NCBI GenBank assembly: GCA_914767715.1
Contig: OU612075.1
Span: forward strand, 13,268,001-13,332,000
DNA length: 64,000 nucleotides
Source: Membranipora membranacea
Taxonomy: Eukaryota; Bryozoa; Gymnolaemata; Cheilostomatida; Membraniporidae
Direction: 5' to 3'
This document shows positions 41,032-53,300 of this stretch, in pieces. Position numbers and translations under genes: made by a program. The first letter of the stretch is position 1. Each line of letters starts with the position of its first letter. The notes under the pieces were generated by a model, which worked only from the letters and a program-made list of their open reading frames with translations, ran no database searches and had not been told where the DNA came from.

Positions 41032-42628
41032 GTTGCGCCATGATACAGAACTTAATGTTAACTATTTTGCAAAAAATTGGTTTAAATGACATCATCCAAT
41101 CCAAAGATGACCAAAAGTTTTTGCTTGAAATTAAGAAAATCTAAATCAAAATCACCTATGCTAGGCATAAATCCAATTGAATTGCTTCTTCTTAGCATTC
41201 CTCCTAGAAGAATGATTCACTTCAATCTATTTTACTAATTCATCACTAATAAATAGATTTAAATAATTTATAACCTAATTTTACTCCTGGCTAATTCTTT
41301 ATGATTTATATTTTGAGGATCATTAATCCTTTTACAGTTTGCAACAAAAAAACAAAAAATTTTACAGATAGAGTGGAGTTGGATCTGTTAGCTTACGGTA
41401 GAATATCTAACTAATTGAGAAATAATGTTTGAAACAAATTAGCCTAAGTGGATCAAACCGCCATTTACAAAATGACACCATCTGCAACCCTGGCAAAGTT
41501 TGAGCACTTATATAATGGGCATCGATATCGATGAATATAAGGGTAGACAACACAACATCAGGGCTATTACCGTTATTGGCTATTCTACTGACTTGAATGC
41601 AATTGTAATGAGCTGCTTTCATAATTTGTAATTTTTAGTGTGTGTCACTTTTTCAATTCAAGTCTTTAGTGAGGGCAGTGTAAACATGTTTTGCAATATG
41701 CTAGTGGATTATATTGCCTAATTATAGGCTAGTCAGGCGGCCATGAAACAAAAAAAGGGACTGTCCTAATTAAGTGTGCATGATCTGACACTCACAGTAG
41801 AGTTGACACTGAGTGATGCAATAGCTACTCTCAGACTTAATTTCCAGGCTCTCAATACTATTTGCTATACTATATTTTTATTATATCGAATTCAATTTCC
41901 TCTGGAATTACGAATTATGTACCAAATATAAATTATTCAAATCTGTAGTTTCCAGACTTCAAAGATCGGTTGTGCAACACAACAGGAGTTCTAAAACTCC
42001 TAAGACTGACTGTGAGCAGTAGTATGTGAGTCTTGTAAAGTTTAGTCGACTCAATACCTCTTAGGTAAATTATTTCAAGCGCAGTGGTCAATTTTACAAT
42101 TTATTGTATATCATTCAGTCTACCATTCATTTTGTGCGGAAGAGATTTAGAGTTTTTACGATGGAAATATCTCATAACCACAGCAGTACTACCTGATTGA
42201 CTCTGTATTGCTTGAGAGAGTTCAACTTTTTGCAGCACTAAACCGATGGTCAAATCTCATTTTAATTATTATCAACGTCACTGCATTATGGATTAATGTA
42301 AAATGAGAATTTGCAGTCTGACAAATAAAAAACTGTCTGGCTAGATTGACGAGCTAATTACTGCATTGACAAAAAATAAAAGGTATCAATCAATATACCA
42401 CAGTGTAGAGTAAAGACAATGCTTATGTCCACACAAGGACATCACAGGGGGACCATTTGGATGTGAACTTATGACTAATATGCAAGCTACGAGTTGTGAT
42501 TTTTTTGCAATTTGATGAGTTAGGGTGGTTCATATGTGAAGAAATCAATGAAATGTTACAAAATTGAAAAAAGAACTTCATTAAAATAACCAATTCTCTA
42601 TAACAAGTGTCATTATCTAGAAAGATCC
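41032..42628 (+). repeat. Duplicated 5' flank, copy B (partner 31048-33052)
   Basis: Homologous to the flank of copy A. It includes a weaker version of the CTCAATACC/TTAGGTAAATTA stretch and the proximal block at 42501-42519. Confidence 0.65.
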
Positions 42629-45600
42629 ATGTCTTATCACAGCAAATACATAGAATCTTCTGCCTTAGAAATGCTGAGACCCTTCAACATCTCTTCGTTC
42701 AATTTTCTTCTTTTAATAACACTTTATTCCGCTGTACCCCAAACAAATAAGAATTCTAGTGATGTAGGAGAGGATAACATAACGGTTAATGAAACCTCAC
42801 TAGTAATACAAGCAGAACACAACGTCACTATCTACTCTCATCAGTCATCGGATGTGGGTTTTAGAACGAAAGAAGAAGCAGAAAATAGAGAGGCTACAAC
42901 AGCGCAAACATTAGCAACATCAACAGACAGTTTGGATACAAAGTTTCCCTTCACAGAAGACATGGGGTTTGACATGGGTGGAAACTATGATGGGATGAAC
43001 CTTCCTCCCTTCGATTATGATGCAGTTTTTCCTGATCCCTTCTTTTCTACTTCAACAACAACTTTGTCGACTTGGATTCAACCTCGACCAATATCAGGTG
43101 TTCATCCTGTCATGCCAACAGGATATGAACTACCACTTGATCTACTGACTGACGCCGCGTGGCAGCCTGGTTACTCCATTCTGCTGGATATACCTAATGT
43201 GTATAAGGGGTGTAAGCGATTTGAGAGGGGTGTAGCAGAGGAGTGTAAATACTACGGGGATTGCTGCCAGGATCCGATGAGAGTTTGGGAGCAGCTAGAC
43301 GAAGATACATTTTCATGCCAACAGCTCACATACATATTGCCAAAAGGTGAGGCTAATATCCAATCTACACTTCCCTATTATCAGTGCTGTTGATTCGTAT
43401 ATAGTCTTATCTTGGTCAAGTTCACTCATCATTCATAATTCAAAACTGTGATATCATCATTTTAACTATAAGGCTATTATTGTTACCAGTAGATGTTTCA
43501 GTGTGCTCACTAATTAGCTTTGGATGTAGGCTGTAAAAGGCTTTTATCTTTACTTGACAGGACCAGATGAATTTTATTTTAATCATAATCTAATTTTAGG
43601 AAATCTTTGCTACCGTTAATTTTTTTTGTTGCAACAGAAAACTTTTGTCCCTATATATTTTTAGAACTTCCCCATTGTAACAGCATACCTCTTTTCTCAA
43701 GATTTTATATTGTCAACACAATTCTTTTTTATCCATTAGGAAATGGCAAAGACAGTACTTTGGTCAGCGGCACCAGAACCGGTATCACCTACAAGAACAT
43801 CTACTGTGCTGCCTGTAATGGAGCTTTAGTTAACCACCCCTCCCTGATAGTTAACCACGCCTCCCTGTCAGCGGTTAGAAATCAGTATACAGAGGATTTA
43901 TCTGCTCTTCAGTTCTGGTGGACAAATATAAACTGTCCAAATAACACAACGTCACAGATATCTGATATTACTGGTGAGGCCGTGTCAGGTGAACAGCTGG
44001 TGACTCAGCTACTCAACAGGTATTTTATTTTTGAGATCGTATCAGAGTAACTAGTCTGTAAAAGATGTAGATCTCTTAGACCTTTAGTTGCGTTGTCTTG
44101 TGTTTGATTTTCTTCGTAAGAACCTTACTAAGGCATACTCAAGGAGGCTTCGGGGACATAGTCTATTGTCCAAAGTTTTATCTTTCATCTGCTCAATTCT
44201 CATAGGGGATGTGTGAAGGAGCTGTGTCCACCAGCTAATCTGATACCTCACCAGTGTACACGTGTGATTGGGAAATGTCCTCCTGGAAGTGGGGCTGAGA
44301 TCAGCAGGCTCTGTGAGAGGACAACTCTTAACTTTGACAAGACTCTTAGCAATCCATTTAAGAATACATTTTGCGAATTCTGCTGGAAGCAAGAATCGTA
44401 TCAACAAGGTACCTCTACAGCTCATATTTAAAGTTTTCAAGTTTGTCAAGAGTTGCAGCTATCCAAAATAATGAGTCTATGATAGTGTTAATATAATATA
44501 TTTCATATCCTTGATCCCATACCTCCTCTCACCGATTGATTTCTATTTACAATTTCCATTACTCCTGAAACAATAATATAGCCTGGCGTTCATTTTTAGC
44601 AAGACACATTATTTGCTGCACCTTAGTACCTGTCTCACCTATCAATTGCCATATTTACTATCTGTAAAGAGCGCGCAAATTTTGTATAATGATCACTGTT
44701 TTTTTTTCAGATACTTTCACCAAGTTATTTTCGGCTAATAGACAAATCTTAGGGGATAATTTTACGGAACAAAATGGTAAAAATATTACGATATATTATG
44801 ACAATGTAATAAAGTTATGAAGCGTTTAGCATACAAAGTGATCATATAATTATTTTAACTAGCAGGTAGTTCTTTTTGAGTGAAAGGTTAACATTAACAT
44901 CCTCACTTACTTGCTTATATACAGCTGTATGTAATTGAACTGGAAAGGAACTGACAAAATGACAGCTGATTTTTACACCCACATCCTTTCAAAAACATAA
45001 ATTACTTGTTGTTGAAAATCAAACATCATTATAATGATATGACACTTTTTCGATCCAGGTACAATTCTGCTCCGCTTAAGACCTTAGCTTCAGGCTAAAG
45101 CCAACTCAACTTTCTCGGGACTAAACCTCAAAGAACTATCTACTGATGCCGAGTTTACATCCATAACTAACAACCTTTCTTCAAGCTACGAGTTCTCTAG
45201 CACCAATCAGACAGCTGTACAGAGTTTGAGGGTGTGGGACCTGGGCGGTATGGAGTGTGAGAGTACAGACTCCTCTATGTGTGGTCTGTTTAAACAATGC
45301 TACTCTCAAACTACCCCAGCTGCACAATGCACTGAAAGACTGCCACAAAACAGCCACATGATCGACGCTACAGCAAATATTGTTAGAATTATTGTAGACT
45401 TGAATCGCTCCCAATGCATATTGAATGATCTGATCATATTTCATCAGCTAATGCTCTAGTTAAATTCCCATCACCTTTTCAACTAAACGATTTCTGCCCT
45501 GATATGGAGGGGAAAGTCTTTGAAGATGAAGCTTGGTGGTACTCAGACGTTAAGCAAGGAGAACCCACAAGAACAACAGAATACCATTTTGCTCTCATCC

Positions 45601-46898
45601 CAATCGAGCGGCTATTCAAGTTTGCCCCGCTGACTTTATCCGTAGGTCAAACTGAGAATACTCATGAATGGCTTAACCATAGTGGCAGTTTACAAGTCTG
45701 CTCTGATGGAGAGTTCTTAGACACTCAATCAAACAGAACCTATACATAGATAAAGCTATCATCCACCGGGATCAAGGTACACTGTTCATATTTATTACTC
45801 ATTTTGCTATGCAATCGCTTAAGATGAAAATCGCATGGGCCTGTATTCCTCAAAGGCAGCAAGTTTTACAAATGAACTGATGTACTTTGCTTCCAACTTT
45901 AAGACATTTCTAGAAGTAAATATTCAGATTTAGTAGGAAAACCATGTGTCTTTTTACCTTTCAGGTATTTTCTCATTCCGCTGGATCTAAACTGCACATG
46001 GATGATCCCTCAGCGGAGGTATATGACTACATCCTCCTGTCTCTCTCAGCAATGTTTATAATCAGTAATATAATATACATAACAGTAAGATATAAGAAGG
46101 CTCGACTCACAGAACTACTGATGTTATGTATGCTGACTTCACTCTTATCTGCTCTCATCTCCTACGCTATCAATATTCTCTCATTACTAAAAATTGAGGA
46201 CCCCGTAGTATGCGAAATGATCGCAGCTTTCTTGCAATTCTCTTTTCTTAGCACCATGACTTGGGCTAGCGCCTTTGCCTACAACGTCACCCACGCAATA
46301 TTTGCTATGAATGTAATCACCAACAGCTGTAAATCGTTTAAGTTCTACGCATTGTACGGCCTGGGTGTTCCACTAGTTTTCACAATAACTACTGCAGTTC
46401 TGTCAAGAATGGCACCATTTGGAGGCGTGGAGGTATATCGATATAAACCATACTGCTTCCTCAAGGATAAATATGTCTTGCTAATCCTATTTTGTTGTCC
46501 CAATGTGTTTACTGATCACTGGGAACTTTGTAATGTGCGCCCTAAGTGTACACAGAGTGACTCGTTCAGGAGCTGCAGGAAGCTCGGACAAGGCAAGGAG
46601 TATTAAAAAAGTCATAACTATTTTCAAGCTAACTGCATGCTTAGGCGCTGGTTACATTTTGATATTTCTTGCATATCTAGATTTACACCAGGCATTGTGG
46701 GTAGTATTTCAGATATTCATAGAACTTCAAGGTGTGTTAGTAGTATCTGCTAATATGGTACGCTGGGATTGTTTGAGTAAAATCTGCTGTAAGTCAAGAA
46801 TCATAACTCCAATGACACCATTATCATCTATGAGAGTCCTCGACCGTCCCGATCGCCGGGAATCAAACACCAGTGTGACCTCTTTAAGTTCAGTCTAA
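42629..46898 (+). pseudogene. Receptor copy B: internally deleted pseudogene
   Basis: Recognisable exons: E1 42629-43346 (paralogue-aligned Met at 42671), E3 43740-44019, E4 44206-44408, E5 44711-44776, a fused E6/E9 from 45059, and the helix exon from 45965 to the stop at 46896-46898. E2 is absent, but its 1/1 phases mean E1 joins E3 in frame. Lesions: TAG at 45085-45087 in E6; a deletion joining mid-E6 to mid-E9 at about 45290-45297, removing the equivalent of about 2.0 kb of copy A (about 36122-38144) with E7 and E8; TAG at 45457-45459 and 45747-45749; and an extra T in the run at 46490-46493 that shifts the frame in TM5. After TM5 the frame is open to the normal C-terminus (SNTSVTSLSSV). 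A non-functional copy. Confidence 0.9.
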
Positions 46899-47431
46899 AT
46901 TTCTGATGATTAGTATAAGATATGTGGTTATAGTCTTTCTGAAAAAATGCCCAACATTACAGGATCAAGCATGAAATGTCTCAAAATCTTCGTAAACTTG
47001 TAAAAGTCAGAGTACAGTCGGATCGGGAAAGTGAAGTTAAAGCCAACACCCAAAAATTTGCATAGTCGAATCATTTTTTAATCAGTTTTAGTCTCATTTA
47101 TTGTGCATATAACTTTAGCTGAAGTCAAGCATCTACTGCAGCAACATAATAAATATCTATGTTTTATTTCCCAATTTATTGATTGATTAGTGTAGAATAA
47201 ATTCTTTTACTTCATTTCTTGATTTCATAAGGAAAATCTGAGATCAACATAATATTCTGATGATGCAGCTAATGTTTTTCATAATGCAGCCTAGGCACTA
47301 CGCTCATGTTATTGATATAAGATCAATCACGTGTTTTTTGACTGGAAAATAAAGTCTATATCACTCAATGTCCCACAACATTCTTGGTCCCACAGGCATC
47401 ATGATTGCCTACTGCCTACGGTAGTCCATGA
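46899..47431. other. 3' flank of receptor copy B
   Basis: Partly alignable to the 3' flank of copy A (40110-40230). A possible polyadenylation hexamer AATAAA lies at 47148-47153. The 5' boundary of the LINE fragment falls near its end. Confidence 0.5.
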
Positions 47432-49415
47432 CAATTAGCGGATGCTTTCGTTAATTATTTCAGATCTAAAGTTGATGATATCGTTTCGGAATTCCCGCCC
47501 ATTGATGTTGTACCATTATCTATTGAAACCAGCAGTACTTAGGCCTTGGCTTTTGATGAGTTTTCGGAGTTGTCTGATCATGATGTTACTAAGCTTCGTA
47601 AGTTGAAAACCTCTCATCTCGATCCTCTACCCACAAGACAGTTCTCACTGATTTGGCCGGACCTTTTACCGTTGGTAACAAAGCTTGTAAACTCCTCTCT
47701 CATGTCTGGAGTTTTCCCAGCTACGTACAAGCAATCTCATATCACCCCGTTAATCAAATCTCCTAACTCAGATCCGGAATCTTTAAAGTCTTATCGACCA
47801 GTATCAAATCTATCATTCTTATCCAAAATCATTGAAACAGCTGTGAGCAATCAGCTTATGGATCATTTCAACAGACATTCATTGCTAGATGAGCACCAAT
47901 CGGCCTACCGGCAGGGACACAGTGTGGAAACCACAATTCAACATGTTTACTCATCAGTATGCCAGCAACTTGACAGGGGTAAAACCGTACTTCTAGTTTT
48001 ACTAGATTTATCGGCAGCTTTCAATACAGTGTCGCATGAACACCTTATTTCTTTGCTCTCTACACAGTTTAAGTTAGGTGGTAATGTGCTGAAGTGGATA
48101 AAGTCCTATCTCTCTGGTCGATCATACAGAGTTAAAATTGATGGTAAATTGTCTGATCCTGTGCGTTGTAATGTTGGAGTCCCGCAAGGGAGTGTTCTGG
48201 GTCCTATTTTGTTTAACTCTGTGATGGCTTCCTTGCCAAAGTTACTCGCTAAGATGGGGATCCAGAGCCATATGTATGCCGATGACACTCAGTTCTGGGT
48301 GAGTTTTGGAGAAAATGAAGATTTAAACAATGAGAAGACTGCCAGGTGGCGGGTAAAGCAAGCTTTTTCTGTTATAAATTCATTCATGAAGCAAAGTCAT
48401 CTTAAGTTAAATCCTGCGAAGACTCAATTCATCCCATTTTCTCGTAAATCAAGTTTCTCATCATTTGCACCACTTCAGCTCGACGATCACACCTCTATAT
48501 CTCCATCTCCTGAAGTCAGAAATCTTGGCCTCATCATGGACTCAAAGCTTGACTTCCAAAGTCATGTGACAGCATTACGCAAAACTTGCTTCTTTCAACT
48601 CAAACGACTTAGGGCAATCAGGAATTATATTCCTAAATCTCAGTTTGCCACCCCCATTCACGCTTTCATCACCAGCAGGCTAGATTTCTGCAATTCGATC
48701 TTTTATGCTTTACCTAAAACTGTCATTTCCCGATTACAAACAATACAGAATTCCTGTGCGAAATGCTTGACTGGGGGCAATCGCTCCACCTCAGCCACTG
48801 AAGCCAGATTTACACTCCACTGGCTCCCTATCACATAACTGTCATGGCTCATAAAGTTGTGCACCATCCAACAACAATCCCAACAACAATCCCAACATAT
48901 CTCTCAGGTCCTTTTTCAACATCTAAGCATATTCGCAACACTCGCAACAACTCATTGAACACACTCGTTTCTACTTTCTCAAGCAAACTCTCAACCGTCG
49001 GCGATCGCTCCCTACTCATCACTCTGCCCAAAGTCTGGAATTCCCTCCAACCTGATCTCCGAGACATCTCTTCAACTTCCCTCTTCAAATCCAAACTAAA
49101 AACTTTCTTATTTAAATGTACTTATAATGTTTAATTTTAGCCTGGCTGGTTGCCTGTTTTTGCCTGGCAGGTGGCCATATTTAACTAAATATAATGTGTA
49201 CATACATGTATTTTATTAGAAGTTACTACAATTTTATCTTTCCGTTAACTCATTGTCAGATTTTATGTACACTTTTATTTTATTTTTTATTATTCTACAC
49301 CGTATATTTTATCTCACATTTTATCATGTACAACGCTTAGAAATCATTGTTTTATTGTATAAACAATTTTTTTAAGCGTTTCATAAAAATAAACTGTATT
49401 ATTATTATTATCATT
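47432..49415 (+). mobile_element. 5'-truncated, inactivated CR1/L2-like non-LTR retrotransposon
   Basis: The homologous frame begins near 47432 (QLADAFVNYF), has a TAG at about 47540-47542, then runs open from 47546 to TAA at 48836-48838. It encodes a reverse transcriptase: SYRPVSNLSFLSKIIE, LLDLSAAFNTVSHEHL, GVPQGSVLGPILF and the catalytic YADDTQ (about 48275-48292). After the stop the usual C-terminal stretch (AHKVVHH..., VWNSLQPDLRD) continues in another frame to 49134, with apparent loss of a segment. The 3' end is an AATAAA followed by an ATT microsatellite near 49400, as typical of L2/CR1 elements. The endonuclease and ORF1 are missing, so it cannot move by itself. It lies between tail-to-tail receptor copies B and C. 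Confidence 0.92.
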
Positions 49416-50307
49416 ATATACCAATATAGTGTATTATGAATTTAAATACCAAAGAACTTAGTTAAATCATCAGTATGTTGCATCTGTGTCAGTTTTATTA
49501 CTTTTACTGTTGTAGAGCTCATCATTGTACATGAGATGTCATCATCACCCTGCTCAAAGTTCACCACGTTATGCATTAAATGGTTGCAGTTAAGCTTTTA
49601 CACAAGTGCAGGCCCTAAACAGGTCAGCTGTTTCACACTTTAATTTAATCTGGCTTTTTAGCAGTCTAGAAGAGGGAGGGGGCAACACACTGCAGCCTAT
49701 GACTATTAGGGCCCAATTTGTCATAGCCCTGCGTCAACACGGGTATGCAAATCAGAGAAGTCCTGTCATATAAGGTACAGCTCTGAAGCATCCTGCTGCA
49801 TCATCAAGAGTGTCCAGGAAAAATCACGTTTGGTCACAAACCTGCACTGACAAATTGACGGCTGTTTTTCTGGCAATGCATCATTGATGAATAGCGTATA
49901 TAGCAACAACAAAAATAAACTGCGGCTGCAACTGCAGGTGGGTATAGTTATAAACTTATTGATGAATTTTAAGTTCATATCTTTTATTTTATTTATAATA
50001 TCACTGATAACAAGGTCAAGCACTGTAAGTTTATGGGTTATTTATAGGAAAAATTTATATTGGAGTTTTGTCTAGCATTTATATGAAAAATTGATTTAAA
50101 CTCATCCCGACAGAATAATAATGAGACAGTTGATGAAGCTTTAACAATGCTTCAGTGACAGGGAAGGTGGTACAATTAACTAGAAAGCCAAGCATAGTAT
50201 ATAAAGAACCGACACATTGCCAACCCAAATTCTACACATCACACAACACCGCATCTTACAACAAATCAAATAGAATATTTTTTAAATGTGGGTTCTCATA
50301 AAAATCT
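49416..50307. other. Spacer between LINE and 3' end of receptor copy C
   Basis: AT-rich, with no recognised gene or element. It should contain the 3' UTR of copy C (transcribed leftward). Confidence 0.5.
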
Positions 50308-53300
50308 TCATGTGTTTCCAAAGGATGTCTCACTTGTGTCAACAAATCTCATCGGTGCTATGCGGGTAACTGGAATTGTCTTTCTTGTCATACGCAATTT
50401 CTTGTTAAGACAACTCCAGCTTACCAGGTTAGCAGACACCACAAAGACACCTTGAACTTCTACAAATATCTGGAACGCTACCCACAATGCATGGTGTAAC
50501 TCCAGATATGCAAAGAAAATCAAAACATATCCTGCGCCGAAGCAAATAGTGAGCTTGCAAACAGCGATTATTGTTTTGACATTTCTTGCTTTATCCGAGC
50601 TTTGTATATTCCTAGTGCGAGTGAGCCTATGCACGCATAGGCCGCACATTACAGCATTCCCAGTGATCAGTAAACACATGGGGACAATAAACAAGACAAG
50701 CATGACATATCGGTCCTTGAGAAAACAGAATGGTTCATATCGATATACCTCCACCCTTTCAAACGATGCCGCCCTTGACAGAACTACAGTAGTTAATGTG
50801 AACACTAGTGGAACACCCAGTCCATACAATGCATAGAACTTAAATGTCTTAGTACAGTTGGTGAGTATCTTCATCGAAAACACGGCTTGAGTTACTCTGT
50901 GGGCGAATGCACTAGCCCAGGTCATGGTGCTTAGAAACAAAAATTGCAGCAAAGCTGTGATCAACTCGCATGTTGTGTGGTCCTCTACTCTCATAGTGGA
51001 CAGAATGCTGACAGCATAAGATATGAGAGCAGATAGGAGTGAAGTCAGCATGCATAACATCAATAGGTCAGTGAGTCGAGCCTCTTTATATCCTTTGATT
51101 ATATGCACGATGTTTCCGATGATAAACAACCATGAGGCTGCTAGAAGTATGTAATCATAAACCTCCACTTTCACCCCTTTGAAGTCGAGTTTAGATTTGT
51201 CTGGCTGATACTCTAAAACCTAAATGTAAGAGAGAAAAGTTAACTTCATGATTAGCTTAGAATAAGAAATTGACTGGTGCATTAGATGTTTAAATATATA
51301 TATATATATTTATGCACATCTATATCTTTAGGTGGTCACTTTCAATTTCACTAAACATGTTTTGGTGGTAGTTTTGGTTGGGATATGATCCTTTGAGTTT
51401 GGTCCTTGAGGTATTACTGGAGTAAGTTACGATTAAATCCCCACAAAATTCAGGCAAAGTGCTGTTGGTATAATATGCTGTCTGGTAATATTGAGAAGAA
51501 TTTAATTACCTCGATCCCCGCTGTGCCTGATAGTTTTATATCGGTGAAGATGATTTCTGACAGCTTGTCCTGAAAGCTACCATCAGCACACATTCTTAGG
51601 CTGCCGTTAAAGATTATCCATTCAGAAGACACTGTCGCCTCTGTTGTTGAACTTAATGACTCATACTTAAATAGTTGCTCTATAGGAGTAAACTGTGCAA
51701 AGTGGTCATCAGTATTTACAGATCCTAGAATAAACGCACAGAAGTCAGGAGGGTAGGGTGGAAACTTGAATGTTTGCCCTTCTAATCCGTAACAAAAGTC
51801 GTTTAGTTGTAGATGTGTAGTTGAGTGATTATAGCGGTGGCTTCTGTCCTGCCAGTTGAGTGTTTCATTGGTAAAAGGCCAAGTGAAGTTGAGAGTTAAT
51901 TTGTATCTCTCTTTGTTAAAAAGACAGTGAGAACTGCTAAAGTCGATAGTAATCGAAGTTTCTGTAGTCAAATTATAATCATGCCTAGTTGCCACAGCGT
52001 CGTTCTCTCTCCTCAATAGACTATCGACCTCATTGAGCATATTATATTCATTCGGTTGGGTGGTTTCATATAGAGAAACATCCCTGATCTCATCGCCCAT
52101 ATTACAAATAGCACAGTAGCTGTTCTTGTATTTGATTGTCCCTCTGCTATTGTGATATACCCAGGAGTTATCTCCATTCACACAATCCTCCTTTAGCCTC
52201 CAGTCATTGAACAATGAGGGACAGGATGAGACGATTCCCTCAATAAAACATGGATATAAGTTACCATGTGAGTGTACGACTTGCTGAGGGGGTATAAATC
52301 CTTCAAGCCTGCACTTCCCGCTGCAAAAAAGTGGTCATTTCATATGTTCAATCATGTTTTTTTTTCCATGAAATGAGGCAATATTAAAGGATGATTCTTC
52401 ATTAAAATTAATTACCTACAAATATCAAGTTGTACTTGTCAAACATTCTAGGTATCACAACTGCGCAAACCACATTTGAGCCCACACCACTGAGACGTTC
52501 TATCAAAAATATTAAGTTTCAGTATACCTGACTGCGTTTAGGTTATTTCCATCATCTGGTGTGCGGCAAAACAGGGTCGCTCTCCAAGGTAGAAGTTGTT
52601 TTGGATTTGCATCATGACACATCGCGCAAAACCTATTCTTGTAGCTGCATAGAAAGAAATCAAAATGGAAGACATCAATTGCAATATATTGGAGATTATA
52701 TCTCTGCGTGTATGCCCGAGCTTTCAAAACTGCTTTGATTTGTTTTTTTAATTTTGAGAACTATGGGTGGTACAATTTGTTAACATATAACATGATATGA
52801 AACAACTTGTGTAACCACATCAAGCACCGTGTGTGCCACTAATTGGGCACAAAGGCATGGTGGAGTACTACAAATGTTTATTTGAAATTGACATATGTGT
52901 TCAAAAACAACTGTTTTTCAATTTTTCATTATTATTTGGCTCCTCTAGATAGCCGGCATTAATTTATTGTCTCCACACAAGTTCCTTTAAACGCTGAAAT
53001 TTCAGTTCTTAGAAACCACAGTGTAATTACAAACCTGAGTCCTGTGACCACATCAACCACTGGTAAGCAGTCAATTCTCCATAGATCCTCTACCTCATAT
53101 TCACATTGCTCCCTGAGACTAGAGTCAGCGGTATCAGATGGACATCTGTCAATTAGCCTGTACCCTAGTCGAGCTGGGAATGTATAGTTGGCCCATAAAG
53201 GTTTTACACATGTGCTGTACTCATCTTTCCTGGGCACTTGGTCATTGGATGTGAGAGCATCAGAGCAGCACTCACCAAAATAAACACATCTCGGGTCACA

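Larger units (their letters stand above)
39759..42628. other. Spacer between receptor copies A and B
   Basis: Holds the 3' flank of copy A (39760-40260, alignable in part to 46920-47220 after copy B and to 59430-59680 after relic R), a TA-rich tract near 40701-40735, a possible inverted-repeat segment at 40748-40932, and the duplicated 5' flank of copy B from 41032. No other gene was seen. Confidence 0.6.
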
